Position numbers and translations under genes: made by a program. Of a stretch of DNA of 64,000 nt, positions 27,967 to 37,217 are shown piece after piece. Origin of the DNA: Burkholderia stagnalis (lineage in GTDB: Bacteria > Pseudomonadota > Gammaproteobacteria > Burkholderiales > Burkholderiaceae). The stretch spans positions 1 through 64,000 of the forward strand of contig NZ_CADESW010000030.1 in NCBI RefSeq assembly GCF_902830275.1. The letters run 5' to 3'. The stretch's first letter is position 1. Each line of letters opens with the position of its first letter. The notes under the pieces were generated by a model, which saw nothing but the letters and a program-made list of their open reading frames with translations, searched no databases and was not told the origin of the DNA.

Positions 27967-29031
27967 CTACACGCGCCGCATCGCCGATACGAGCGCGGCG
28001 TCCTCGCCGGTTCCGGCCGGCCGCCGCTGCGCGCCGAGCCCCGTGCCGCCCGTGCGCCGCCGCGCGGCATGCCGCTCGATCACCCGCTGCAGCACGCAGA
28101 ACACGCACAGCAGCGCGCCGATCACGATCCGCGTCCACCACGAACTCAGCGTGCCGTCGAACGTGATCAGTACCTGGATCGTGCCGAGGATGCCGACGCC
28201 GAACACCGAGCCGATCACGTAACCCACGCCGCCCGTGAGCAGCGTGCCGCCGATCACGGTCGCGGCGATCGCGTCGAGCTCCATCCCCTGCGCCTGCAGC
28301 CCGTAGCCCGACAGCACGTACAGCGTGAACACCACGCCGCCGAGCGCCGAGCACAGCCCGCTCAGCGCGTAGACGCCGATCTTCGTGCGCGCGACGGGCA
28401 GCCCCATCAGCAGCGCCGAGCGCTCGCTGCCGCCGATCGCGTACACGTTGCGGCCGAAGCGCGTGAAATGCGCGACGTAGATCGCGACGGCCAGCGTCGC
28501 GAGCGCGATCAGCGCGCCCGCGCTCAGCATGCCGCCGCCGACCGGCACGCTGATGCCGGCGATCGCATGAAACGTCGGCTCGTTGATCGTGATCGACTGC
28601 GTCGTGATCAGGAAACATGCGCCGCGCGCGAGGAACATGCCGGCCAGCGTGACGATGAACGGCTGCAGCCGGAAATAATGGATCAGCGCGCCCATCGCCG
28701 CGCCGTACAGCGCGCCGAACGCGAGCACGAGCGGCACGATGATCCACACGGACCAGTGCAGCCGCTCGGCGCCGACCGCGCAGAAGATCGTCGTCAGCGC
28801 GACGACCGAGCCGACCGACAGGTCGATGCCGCCCGACACGATCACGAACGTCATCCCGATCGCGACGATCAGCAGGAACGCGTTGTCGACGAGCAGGCCG
28901 GTGAGCACCTGCATCGAGAAGAAGCCCGTGTACATCACGGACCCGAAGCCGAACAGCACGGCGAACAGCACGATCGTCACGACGATCGGCAGCTTGCGCG
29001 GGTCGGCGAGCCGGCCAGGGAAGCGGGTCAT
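27967..29031 (-). CDS. yjfF: Sugar ABC transporter permease, YjfF type
   Basis: A 354-residue inner-membrane permease, second permease of a galactofuranose-type importer. About 9-10 membrane segments. The signature SGGIDLSVGSVVALTTIFCA and MELDAIAATVIGGTLLTGG are conserved in RbsC-like permeases; VSVPVGGGMLSAGALIALA-like region and FRLQPFIVTLAGMFLARG fit YjfF. It overlaps the YtfT gene by four bases (ATGA). Last gene of the operon. Substrate is inferred from homology with E. coli YtfQRT-YjfF; other pentoses or hexoses are possible. Confidence 0.88.
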   Translation of the reverse strand: MTRFPGRLADPRKLPIVVTIVLFAVLFGFGSVMYTGFFSMQVLTGLLVDNAFLLIVAIGMTFVIVSGGIDLSVGSVVALTTIFCAVGAERLHWSVWIIVPLVLAFGALYGAAMGALIHYFRLQPFIVTLAGMFLARGACFLITTQSITINEPTFHAIAGISVPVGGGMLSAGALIALATLAVAIYVAHFTRFGRNVYAIGGSERSALLMGLPVARTKIGVYALSGLCSALGGVVFTLYVLSGYGLQAQGMELDAIAATVIGGTLLTGGVGYVIGSVFGVGILGTIQVLITFDGTLSSWWTRIVIGALLCVFCVLQRVIERHAARRRTGGTGLGAQRRPAGTGEDAALVSAMRRV

Positions 29032-30068
29032 CGGGGCGTGGCTCCGGGGGTGGCGCGCGAACGCGCGGAAGGCAGCAGCCGCGACGCATGCCGGACGACC
29101 AGCGCGCGCGCCGCGTCGGACTGGATCAGCGTCACGACGATCACGACGAACGCCTTGACGACGAGCGTCGCCTCCGGCGGCACGCCGATCGAATAGGTCG
29201 TGTAGGTGAGCGTCTGGATGATCAGCGCGCCGAGCACGGAGCCCGCGAAGCTGAAGCGGCCGCCGAGCAGCGACGTGCCGCCGAGCGTCACCGCGAGGAT
29301 CGCGTCGAGTTCGAGCAGCAGCCCCGCGTTGTTGCCGTCGGCGCTGCGCACGTTCGAGCTTGCGAGGATGCCGGCGATCGCGGCCATCACGCCGGAACAG
29401 AGATAGACGCCGAACACGACCGCGCCGGATCGCAGCCCGACGAGCCGCGTCGCGACCGGGTTCACGCCGATCGCGCGGATGAACAGCCCGAGCGCCGTGC
29501 GATTCGCGAGCAGCGCGGTCGCGGCAAGCGTCGCGAGCGCGATCCACACCGCGCACGGCACGGTCGCGAGATAGCCGCCGCCGAGCGCGAGGTAGCCGGG
29601 CGCGCCGATCGGGATGATCTGGCCGCCCGTCAGGAGTTGCGCGACGCCGCGGCCGGCCACCATCAGGATCAGCGTCGCGATGATCGGCTGCATCCCGACG
29701 AACGCAACGAGCAGCCCGTTCCACGCGCCCGCCAGCAGCCCGACGCCGAGCGCGGCGGCCAGCGCCGCACCGACCCGCGACGGGTCCGCTTCGAGCACGA
29801 TCGCCGCGGCCGCGCCGGCGATCGCGACGATCGCGCCGACCGAGATGTCGATTCCGCGCGTCGCGATCACGAGCGTCATCCCGAGCGACACGATCACGAG
29901 CGGCGCCGCGCGGTTCAGGATGTCGATCGGCGCGCCGAACAGGTGGCCGTCGAGCAGCACGATCGACAGGAAGCCCGGGCGATGCGCGACGTCGAGCGCG
30001 AACAGCAGCGCGAGCGTCAGCACCGGCCATGCAAGCGGGTGGCGAAACAGCGTGCGCACGCGCGTCAT
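29028..30068 (-). CDS. ytfT: Sugar ABC transporter permease, YtfT type
   Basis: A 346-residue inner-membrane permease. It has the family motif TRGIDISVGAIVAIAGAAAA, FVGMQPIIATLILMVAGRG, and LELDAILAVTLGGTSLLGGR toward the end. Start at ATG 30068, overlapping the ATPase gene stop by four bases. With the YjfF-like protein it should form the heterodimeric channel of the importer. Confidence 0.9.
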   Translation of the reverse strand: MTRVRTLFRHPLAWPVLTLALLFALDVAHRPGFLSIVLLDGHLFGAPIDILNRAAPLVIVSLGMTLVIATRGIDISVGAIVAIAGAAAAIVLEADPSRVGAALAAALGVGLLAGAWNGLLVAFVGMQPIIATLILMVAGRGVAQLLTGGQIIPIGAPGYLALGGGYLATVPCAVWIALATLAATALLANRTALGLFIRAIGVNPVATRLVGLRSGAVVFGVYLCSGVMAAIAGILASSNVRSADGNNAGLLLELDAILAVTLGGTSLLGGRFSFAGSVLGALIIQTLTYTTYSIGVPPEATLVVKAFVVIVVTLIQSDAARALVVRHASRLLPSARSRATPGATPR

Positions 30069-31579
30069 GACTGGCCTCCCGCGATCAGCCGGTAAACCTG
30101 CTCCTCGGACGCGTCGGCGCCGGTCAGTTCCGCGACCTTGCGCCGATCGCGCAGCACCGCGATCCGGTGGCTCACGCGCACGACCTCGCCGATCTCCGAC
30201 GAGATGAACAGGATCGCGAGCCCGGTCGCGCACAGCGCGAGCACGCGCTCCATGATGTCGAACTTCGCGGCGACGTCGATGCCGCGCGTCGGCTCGTCGA
30301 GGATCAGCAGCTTCGGGGCCGTCGCGAGCCAGCGCGCGAGCAGCACCTTCTGCTGGTTGCCGCCCGACAGCAGGCCGATCGGCTGCTCCGCGTCGCGCGC
30401 CTTGATGCCGAGCCGCGCGATATACGCGTCGGCGATCTCGCGCTGGCGCGCGCGCCCGATCAGCCGCCACCAGCCGCGCCGCGCCTGCAGCGCGAGGATG
30501 ATGTTCTCGCGGATCGACAGCGCGGCGACGATGCCCTCCTTCTTGCGGTCCTCGGGGCAATACGCGATTCCGTGGCGGACCGCATCGTGCGGCGAAGCAA
30601 GCCGCTTGCGCGCGCCGTCGATCTCGATCGCGCCGGTGTCGGTGCGCTCGGCGGCGAACGCGAGCCGCGCGGTTTCGGTGCGCCCCGAGCCGAGCAGCCC
30701 GGCGAGCCCGACGATTTCGCCGGGCCGCACGTCGAGATCGAGCGCGCTCATCATCCCGCGCCGGCCGACCTGCTGCATCGACAGGAACGGCGCGGCTGCG
30801 CCGGCGGCCGGAACGACGGCCGCCGCGCCCGCACGCAGCGTGTCGGACATCCGCTCGCGGCCGGTCATCTTCGCGACCAGCGCATCGACCGGCAGGTCGC
30901 GCGCCAGGTACTCGCCTTCGCGCTCGCCGTTGCGCATCACGGTGATCCGGTCGGACACCGCATAGGTCTGCTCGAGGAAATGCGTGACGAACAGGATCGC
31001 GATGCCCGACGCCTTGAGCCGGCGCAGCACGTCGAACAACCGCGCGGCCTCGCCGTCGTCGAGGCTCGACGTCGGCTCGTCGAGAATCAGCACGCGCGCG
31101 TCGACCGATACGGCGCGCGCGATCGCGACCATCTGCTGCACGGCGATCGGATACGCGTCGAGCGAGCGCGTGACGTCGAGCGACAGGTCGAGTTCGGCCA
31201 GCGCCGCGCGCGAGCGCGCATGGATCGTTTTCCAGTCGATCGCGCCGCGCCGCATCGGCTGCCGGCCCGCGAAAATGTTCTCGGCGACCGACAGGTTCGC
31301 GCACAGGTTCACTTCCTGGTAGAGCGTCTGGATCCCCGCCGCCTCGGCTTCGCGCGGCGCCGCGAAGCGCACGGGCCGGCCGCCGACGCGAATCTCGCCC
31401 GCATCGTGCGCATGCACGCCGGTGAGCACGTTGATCAGCGTCGACTTGCCCGCGCCGTTCTGGCCCATCAGCGCGTGGATCTCGCCCGGAAACAGCCGGA
31501 AGCTCACGCGCTGCAGCGCGCTGACGCCCGGAAACGCCTTGTCGATGCCGATCATCTCGACCACCGGCGGATGCGTCAT
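30065..31579 (-). CDS. ytfR: Sugar ABC transporter ATPase, YtfR type
   Basis: A 504-residue duplicated ATPase. First half: Walker A GQNGAGKSTLINV, LILDEPTSSLDDG. Second half: GLLGSGRTETARL, the signature LLSGGNQQKVLLAR and LILDEPTRGIDVA. It energises import through the YtfT/YjfF-type permeases. It lies 61 bases behind the binding-protein gene. Confidence 0.93.
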   Translation of the reverse strand: MTHPPVVEMIGIDKAFPGVSALQRVSFRLFPGEIHALMGQNGAGKSTLINVLTGVHAHDAGEIRVGGRPVRFAAPREAEAAGIQTLYQEVNLCANLSVAENIFAGRQPMRRGAIDWKTIHARSRAALAELDLSLDVTRSLDAYPIAVQQMVAIARAVSVDARVLILDEPTSSLDDGEAARLFDVLRRLKASGIAILFVTHFLEQTYAVSDRITVMRNGEREGEYLARDLPVDALVAKMTGRERMSDTLRAGAAAVVPAAGAAAPFLSMQQVGRRGMMSALDLDVRPGEIVGLAGLLGSGRTETARLAFAAERTDTGAIEIDGARKRLASPHDAVRHGIAYCPEDRKKEGIVAALSIRENIILALQARRGWWRLIGRARQREIADAYIARLGIKARDAEQPIGLLSGGNQQKVLLARWLATAPKLLILDEPTRGIDVAAKFDIMERVLALCATGLAILFISSEIGEVVRVSHRIAVLRDRRKVAELTGADASEEQVYRLIAGGQS

Positions 31580-31640
31580 GCCCCCTCCCTCGAAGCGGTT
31601 GCCATCCGGGCGGCCGCGACGCCGCCGCCCGTGCAGGACA

Positions 31641-32603
31641 TCAGTACTTGCGGGTCGGCAGCACCTGCGCCGCGACGTTCATCGGGAACACGGTCTCGTT
31701 CGTCACGATGCGCCTGGGCAGCGGCTTGCCGGCGACGACGTCCTTCACCGCGCTCATCAGTTGCGGGCCGAGCAGCGGGCTGCATTCGACGTCGACGTTG
31801 ATCTTGCCGGCGATCATCGCCTGGAAGCCGCCCTTCGTCGCATCGAACGACACGACGCTCACGTCCTTGCCGGGCTTGATCCCGGCCTCTTCCATCGCCT
31901 GGATCGCGCCGAGCGCCATGTCGTCGTTGTGCGCGTAGACCACGTTGATCTGCTTGCCGTAGGTCTTCGCGAACGCTTCCATCACCTGCTTGCCGCCGGC
32001 GAGCGTGAAGTCGCCGCTCTGCGACGCGATCACCTTGAATTTCGGATTGCTTTTGATCACCTCGAGCAGGCCCGCGCGGCGATCGTTGGCCGGCGCCGAG
32101 CCGACCGTGCCCTGCAGCTCGACGATGTTGACCGGGCCCGCGTCGTTCCGGTAGCGCTCTTCCATCCAGTGGCCGGCGCGCCGCCCTTCCTCGAGGAAGT
32201 CCGAACCGATCATCGTCACGTACAGCGACGGATCCTTCACGTCGACCGCGCGATCGGTCAGGATCACCGGGATGCGCGCGGCCTTCGCTTCGTTCAGCAC
32301 CGGCTCCCAGCCCGATTCGACGACCGGCGAGAACGCGATCACGTCGACCTTCTGCGCGATGAACGAGCGGATCGCACGGATCTGGTTCTCCTGCTTCTGC
32401 TGCGCGTCCGAGAACTTCAGGTTGATGCCGGCGTCCTTCGCCGCGCCCTTCACCGACACGGTGTTCGCGGTGCGCCACGCGCTCTCCGCGCCGACCTGCG
32501 AGAACCCGAGCGTGATCGGCTTTTGCTGCGCGAACGCGCCCGGCGCGAGCAGCGTCGCCGCGGCGGCGATCGCACCGGCCGCCAGCTTCCTGATGAATGT
32601 CAT
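31641..32603 (-). CDS. ytfQ: Periplasmic sugar-binding protein, YtfQ type
   Basis: A 320-residue binding protein. Signal peptide MTFIRKLAAGAIAAAATLLA cleaved after GAFA near residue 25. The mature N-terminus ITLGFSQVGAESAWRTANT is characteristic of YtfQ, and DVIAFSPVVESGWEPVL, VYAHNDDMALGAIQAMEEAG and VVSFDATKGGFQAMIAG follow. In E. coli the homologue binds galactofuranose. First gene of the four-gene operon. Confidence 0.93.
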   Translation of the reverse strand: MTFIRKLAAGAIAAAATLLAPGAFAQQKPITLGFSQVGAESAWRTANTVSVKGAAKDAGINLKFSDAQQKQENQIRAIRSFIAQKVDVIAFSPVVESGWEPVLNEAKAARIPVILTDRAVDVKDPSLYVTMIGSDFLEEGRRAGHWMEERYRNDAGPVNIVELQGTVGSAPANDRRAGLLEVIKSNPKFKVIASQSGDFTLAGGKQVMEAFAKTYGKQINVVYAHNDDMALGAIQAMEEAGIKPGKDVSVVSFDATKGGFQAMIAGKINVDVECSPLLGPQLMSAVKDVVAGKPLPRRIVTNETVFPMNVAAQVLPTRKY

Positions 32604-32749
32604 GGTCCGTCTCCGATGATGTCGTTGTATGCCGCGGCGCTGTTCTGTTTCTGCTTGGCGCGGGCGCGGTGCGGGGCCGAGCGGGCCGGCGAGGCCGGCC
32701 GGCCCGGTGTGCACGCCCCGGATCAGTCTAGGAGCAAGCCCGATAACCT

Positions 32750-32785
32750 TCCAATGAAATATTGGATCGAGGTGATATCGATATC
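32750..32785. promoter_or_regulatory. Palindromes in the ytfQ promoter region
   Basis: TCCAAT-gaaat-ATTGGA (32750-32766) and the perfect palindrome GATATCGATATC (32774-32785). On the minus strand the first overlaps a possible -35 (TTGGAA), with TAGACT 18 bases downstream as a possible -10. Operator function is inferred from position only. The 276-base gap holds no gene. Confidence 0.4.
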
Positions 32786-32879
32786 GGCATGCGTATCAAC
32801 ACCTATGCAACGCGCTCGTTGCGCGCCGGCGAGGGGATGACATGTCTGTCCGTGGCCCCTCGGTGCCTTCTTTCACGCA

Positions 32880-33944
32880 TCACGCCGCCAGCCCCGCCGA
32901 GGAAGCATCCGTCAGGTCCGGGTCGAAGCGCGTCATGCAGTTCAGGTCGAGTGCGCGTATCCGGTCGGTCATGAAGTCGACGAAGATGCGAATGCGCGCC
33001 GGAAGATGTTGCCGGCTGAGATAGCAGATATAGTGGCCGCGGTCGTCCGGCGCATGCCTGGCCAGCGCGACGACGAGCTCGTTCGACGCGATATGGTCGC
33101 GAATCTGATAGCCCGCCATCTGCGCAATGCCCGATCCATTCAGAACCGCGCGCAACACCAGATCGGCATCGTTGAACGTGAGGCGCGACGTCGGCAGGTA
33201 CTTTTGCACGCGGCCGTCGACATTGAACTCCCATTCGAATATGCGACCGCTGGCAAAACGGAAATTGATGCACGCGTGCCGGCCCAGGTCCTCCACACTC
33301 TCCGGGAGGCCGTGCCTGGCCACATACGACGGCGCCGCGCAAAGCGCCATCCGCATCGGAATCAGTTGCCGGGCAATGATGCTGGAGCCCTCGATGCGCC
33401 CATTGCGGAACGACACGTCGATTCGCTCCGACACCAGGTCGATCGGCCGATCGTCGAGCAGCAGATCGACGGCGATGTCGGGATAGGCCTGCGCAAACGT
33501 TTCCAGCAGCGGCGCAACGATTTTCCTGCCGAATCCCACCGCCGAGCTGATCCGGATGAGGCCGCGCAGCGGCCCCCGCCGCAGTTCCAGCATGTCGTTC
33601 ATGGCTTCCACGATCTGTGCCACGCCCTGGTGGCAGTTCTCGAAGAATCGTTGGCCTTCGCGCGTCAGTTCGGTGGTGCGCGTGGTCCGCTGGAACAGCC
33701 GCGTACTCAACTGCGCCTCCAGCTTCTGAACGTTTCGGCTCACGGCCGGCCGGCCGACGCCGAGACGTTCGGCGGCCCTGGTAAAACTCCCTTCGCTCGC
33801 CACTGCAATGAATGCAACGATGCCCGCATAGCTCGCACCGAAGCTCGCCGACAGGGCATCGGCACGACCGGCCAGATCGCGACGAACGCCATGTTCCGAT
33901 GGTTCCGATTGATTCAATTCCACTGCCCCTGACATGCCGCTCAT
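32880..33944 (-). CDS. LysR-family transcriptional regulator
   Basis: A 354-residue regulator. After about 35 atypical N-terminal residues comes the HTH, IVAFIAVASEGSFTRAAERL and RPAVSRNVQKLEAQLSTRLF. The effector domain (about 125-330) is of the CrgA/AaeR-like class (RGLIRISSAVGFGRKIVAPL). The ATG at 33944 is used; 33935 also fits. It follows the reductase gene on the same strand by 55 bases, so the two may be co-transcribed. Confidence 0.88.
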   Translation of the reverse strand: MSGMSGAVELNQSEPSEHGVRRDLAGRADALSASFGASYAGIVAFIAVASEGSFTRAAERLGVGRPAVSRNVQKLEAQLSTRLFQRTTRTTELTREGQRFFENCHQGVAQIVEAMNDMLELRRGPLRGLIRISSAVGFGRKIVAPLLETFAQAYPDIAVDLLLDDRPIDLVSERIDVSFRNGRIEGSSIIARQLIPMRMALCAAPSYVARHGLPESVEDLGRHACINFRFASGRIFEWEFNVDGRVQKYLPTSRLTFNDADLVLRAVLNGSGIAQMAGYQIRDHIASNELVVALARHAPDDRGHYICYLSRQHLPARIRIFVDFMTDRIRALDLNCMTRFDPDLTDASSAGLAA

Positions 33945-33999
33945 CCCGATTGCCCGTCGCTGGCCTGCGCCGGCGAACCGCCGCACGCGCGAACGCGAA

Positions 34000-34743
34000 T
34001 CAGCTTTTCGCGAGCCACTGGTCGAGACTGATGCGGCCGAGTCGCGCCGGCCCGAGCGGCACCAGCGATTTTTCCTCGACGCAGCCGCCGTAGTAGCGGG
34101 CGTCGTGATCGGTCACCACCGCGCGCGTGTCGCCGACCGACTTCAGATAGCGCGCGACGATCTCCGCGAACGGTGCGCGATCCGGGCCCGCGATCTCGAT
34201 CGTGCCGTTCTGCGGCCCGGCGAGCGCGGTCTGCGCAATGAGCGCCGCGACGTCTTCCGCGGCGATCGGCTGAAACAGTCCGTCGCCGATGCGGACCGTG
34301 CCGCCTTGCGTGCCGAAATCCGCGATTCCGCCGATGAACTCCATGAATTGCGTGGCGCGCACGATCGTGTACGGCACGCCCGCCGCTTCGATCGCCTGTT
34401 CCTGCGCGACCTTGGCCGCGAAATAGCCGTTCTCCGGCATCCGGTCGCAGCCGACGATCGACAGCGCGACGTGATGGCGCACGCCTGCGGCCACTTCGGC
34501 CTTGCCGAGATTGCGTGCCGACGTGCGGAAGAAGTCCAGCACCGCCTGCGGCTCCCATGACGGCGCATTCGCCACGTCCACGACGACGTCCGCGTCCGTC
34601 AATGCGTCGGTCAGGCCCTCGCCCGTGATGGTATTGACGCCGGTGCGCGGCGACGCGGCAAGCGCCTGATGGCCCGCATCGCCGAGCAGCGTGACGACAC
34701 GCGAGCCGATCAGGCCCGAACCGCCGATGACGACGATCTTCAT
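34000..34743 (-). CDS. NAD(P)-binding reductase/epimerase-like protein (atypical SDR)
   Basis: A 247-residue protein with the dinucleotide motif MKIVVIGGSGLIGSRVV at the N-terminus. It belongs to the NmrA/NAD(P)H-binding atypical short-chain group: VVVDVANAPSWEP, HHVALSIVGCDRMPENGYF, and AGVPYTIVRATQFMEF. The usual YxxxK pair is replaced by Y..AK in GYFAAKVAQEQ. It may act as a reductase or redox sensor. Neighbour of a LysR gene, and divergent from a carboxymuconolactone-decarboxylase-like gene. Confidence 0.85.
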   Translation of the reverse strand: MKIVVIGGSGLIGSRVVTLLGDAGHQALAASPRTGVNTITGEGLTDALTDADVVVDVANAPSWEPQAVLDFFRTSARNLGKAEVAAGVRHHVALSIVGCDRMPENGYFAAKVAQEQAIEAAGVPYTIVRATQFMEFIGGIADFGTQGGTVRIGDGLFQPIAAEDVAALIAQTALAGPQNGTIEIAGPDRAPFAEIVARYLKSVGDTRAVVTDHDARYYGGCVEEKSLVPLGPARLGRISLDQWLAKS

Positions 34744-35139
34744 CGCAAAATCTCCTGACGAAAGGATTTCATTGGAATGCGTAACGCACGTGACGGGTGC
34801 CGTATCCGATGAAGGCGGTCATCACCGTCGCATCGCGTGACGCCATTGTGGAAGAACCATGTCCTGTCCATCAGTGCCAAGAATCGTCGATCGGACTGAT
34901 CCATGTCGCGTCTGTTCGCGTCACCCGCGAGATGTCGACAAACGACGCACCGCCTCGATACGCAAGGTTCGAGAGCCGCACCTGACGGGCGATTGGTGCC
35001 GAAGCGGCAACAGAGTGCGCACGTGCCCGGCGCTACCGGCCCTCGGGGCGCGCGAATACGATGGTTGCCAGGCAGTCCCGCGATGAATCGTCATGCGCAG
35101 GGCCGGTAGTACCGCTTCCACAGATCAGGAGAACGGATC
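34744..35139. other. Divergent intergenic region
   Basis: About 400 bases between the minus-strand reductase-LysR pair and the plus-strand CMD-cupin pair. Short frames cross it, but none has a plausible start or family resemblance. It must contain both promoters; I could not identify an unambiguous LysR dyad. Confidence 0.45.
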
Positions 35140-35619
35140 ATGACGCAACGTATCAACTACTTTCAGCAATCACCGGAACTGACCAACAAACTCGTCGAGC
35201 TGGACGGGCTGATCCAAAAGACGACGATCGAGGCGCCGGTCCGCGAGCTCGTCGAGATTCGGGCCTCGCAGCTCAATGGCTGCGCATTCTGCGTCGACAT
35301 GCACATCAAGATGGCAAAAATCCACGGCGAGCGCGAACTGCGCGTGCATCACGTCGCGATCTGGCGCGAGTCGACGCTGTTTTCGCCGCGCGAGCGCGCC
35401 GCGCTGGAATGGACCGACGCACTGACCCACCTCCCCTCCCATGGCGTGCCGGACGACCTCTACGAACGCGTGCATGCGCACTATTCCGAGAAGGAGCTGT
35501 CGGATCTCACCTTCCTCGTGGGCGCGATCAATAGCTGGAACCGGCTGAATGTCGCGTTCCGCATCGTGCCCGGCTCGTTCGACAAGATGTTCGGGCTCGA
35601 CAAGGCCAATCTGGAGTAA
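35140..35619 (+). CDS. Carboxymuconolactone decarboxylase family protein (AhpD-like)
   Basis: A 159-residue all-helical protein. The core QLNGCAFCVDMHIKMAK holds the CxxC-x3-H redox motif of AhpD-like peroxidase partners. VGAINSWNRLNVAFRIVPGS is the usual C-terminal segment of this group. GGAG precedes the ATG by nine bases. Probably a thiol-based peroxide/alkylhydroperoxide scavenger rather than a true decarboxylase. A cupin gene starts four bases after its stop. Confidence 0.9.
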   Translation: MTQRINYFQQSPELTNKLVELDGLIQKTTIEAPVRELVEIRASQLNGCAFCVDMHIKMAKIHGERELRVHHVAIWRESTLFSPRERAALEWTDALTHLPSHGVPDDLYERVHAHYSEKELSDLTFLVGAINSWNRLNVAFRIVPGSFDKMFGLDKANLE

Positions 35620-35623
35620 CGAC

Positions 35624-36025
35624 ATGAAACGCATGCTCGTTCTTGCGCCGCTGGTATCGTCGCTGCTGATGGTCGTCCAGCCGGCCACCGCCGCACCGCA
35701 AGCCAAGGTCACGTCGCTGACCACCGAGCCATTGCCCGAGTATCCGGGCAAGGAAGTCGAGATGATCGTCGTGGAGTATCCGCCGGGCAGCGTCGATCCC
35801 GTTCATCGTCACGACGCGCACGCATTCGTCTACGTGCTCGACGGCAGTATCGTGATGGGCCTGAACAACGGCAAGGAGGTCACGCTCCACGCCGGCGACA
35901 CGTTCCACGAAGGCCCGGAAGACGTGCACACGGTCGGACGGAATGCCAGCCGCACAAAGCCGGCAAAGTTCGTCGTGTTGCTGATCAAGAACAAGGGTGC
36001 GCCGGTCCTCACGCCCGTGAAGTAG
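35624..36025 (+). CDS. Exported cupin-domain protein
   Basis: A 133-residue single-domain cupin with a Sec signal (MKRMLVLAPLVSSLLMVVQP, cleavage near ATA). Cupin motif 1 is DPVHRHDAHAFVYVLDG with two His and motif 2 is HAGDTFHEGPEDVH, giving a complete metal site. Function unknown; this group often occurs with AhpD-like proteins. Translationally adjacent to the preceding gene. Confidence 0.85.
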   Translation: MKRMLVLAPLVSSLLMVVQPATAAPQAKVTSLTTEPLPEYPGKEVEMIVVEYPPGSVDPVHRHDAHAFVYVLDGSIVMGLNNGKEVTLHAGDTFHEGPEDVHTVGRNASRTKPAKFVVLLIKNKGAPVLTPVK

Positions 36026-36039
36026 GCAATCGCTGTCGA

Positions 36040-36058
36040 GGCCCGGCAACGCCGGGCC
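36040..36058 (+). terminator. Hairpin downstream of the cupin gene
   Basis: GGCCCGGC-aac-GCCGGGCC, perfect 8-bp stem starting 15 bases after the cupin stop. No T tract. The following gap to 36286 holds no gene. Confidence 0.55.
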
Positions 36059-36286
36059 GTCGCACGCCTGCGTGACACCGGGAACAGAAAAAAACCAACA
36101 AGTCGCGGCTCGTGCCGGATTTCGGATAGGGTATGACTCGCAAGGCTTTGCACGCTGGGCCTTGAAATGCATTTTCCGTCAGCCGGGCACGAGCAAAAAA
36201 GGCGAACGAGCTGATTTTTGAGAGAGATATCGCACACAAGGGCGGCCGACGGGACAGGCGTTTTTGTACCAAACCGACGGCCTCGG

Positions 36287-37132
36287 TTATTGCTGGATGG
36301 CCGCGTTCTTCAACAAGCCGCCGACGAACTGAGCACTCGCCTTTTCGAGCGCCAGCGCCTCGAGTTGCTGGCGGATCGCGGCTTGTATCTGAATGAATGC
36401 CGGCACTTGCGTCGGCCGTTTCGCGTCAAGCTTCACGATCGCGCGAGCGCCGTCGACCGGGATCGAATCGGGCGTAATCGCGCCCACGGGCAGCTTCGTC
36501 AGCGTCTGCGCGATCCCGACCGGCAACCCGGACGTCTTGCCCTCAGTGGCAGGGGACTTGAAGCTCACCCACGGCAATTCACCACCTGCGTCCCGGCTCG
36601 GCGCGATGCTGTATTGGCGCGCAAGCGCGTCGAACGACTTGCCCGATTTCAGTTCGGAAAGCACGGTGGCCGCCGTTGCCGCGTCCCGCACAACGATCAG
36701 GCGCGGCTTGTATTCTTCGTTGCCCAGCGATGCAACGATCTCGTCGTAGCGCGCCTTGACCTGTGCATCCGCGACTGGCTCCGGCTTCACGTTGTCCTTC
36801 AGGTACAGCTGAGTCTCGGCGTTCGCCTTCGCCACCTGCATCGCGGCCTGCACTTCCGGCTTGCCACCGTAGTTCGCCTTCTCGGCGGCCTGCTGGATCA
36901 GCACGCGCGCGATCAGCTGGTTCTTGATCGCCTGGCGAACCTGCGGCGTGTCGGCTTGCCTCGAGGCCCGCACCACCGCGTCCACCTCGGCCTGCGTGAT
37001 CGTCGTGCCATTGACTGTCGCAACGGTTGTCGCCGGCTGCGGCGCGGTTGCCGTCTGAGCATGGACGGAGCTGCTCAGCAGACCGGCAAGTGCCAGCACC
37101 GTAAGCACGCGGTTCAGCGTCGTGTTCATCAT
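36287..37132 (-). CDS. Periplasmic parvulin-type peptidyl-prolyl isomerase
   Basis: A 281-residue exported chaperone/isomerase. Signal peptide MMNTTLNRVLTVLALAGLL ends at VHA. A SurA/PpiC-like N-terminal helical segment (VNGTTITQAEVDAVVRASR) precedes the parvulin domain (about 140-235) with YKPRLIVVRDAATAATVL, SGKSFDALARQYSIAPSRDA and GGELPWVSF. The start is at the first of two tandem ATGs. It lies 85 bases behind cdiB on the same strand, so it is probably the last gene of the CDI operon. The Bordetella parvulin Par27 is known to handle the secreted exoprotein FHA, so a role in periplasmic passage of the CdiA/TpsA proteins is a sound inference. Confidence 0.87.
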   Translation of the reverse strand: MMNTTLNRVLTVLALAGLLSSSVHAQTATAPQPATTVATVNGTTITQAEVDAVVRASRQADTPQVRQAIKNQLIARVLIQQAAEKANYGGKPEVQAAMQVAKANAETQLYLKDNVKPEPVADAQVKARYDEIVASLGNEEYKPRLIVVRDAATAATVLSELKSGKSFDALARQYSIAPSRDAGGELPWVSFKSPATEGKTSGLPVGIAQTLTKLPVGAITPDSIPVDGARAIVKLDAKRPTQVPAFIQIQAAIRQQLEALALEKASAQFVGGLLKNAAIQQ

Positions 37133-37217
37133 CGTCTCACCACTTCGAGTAAAAGGGGCGCGGAGGCAGGTTCTCACGCTAAAGCACCCGACCCGAGGGA
37201 GGCCCGGTGCGACCAAT

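Noticed and set aside
34797..34985. 62-codon plus-strand frame in the divergent gap
   Set aside because: No ribosome site, family resemblance or typical codon use.
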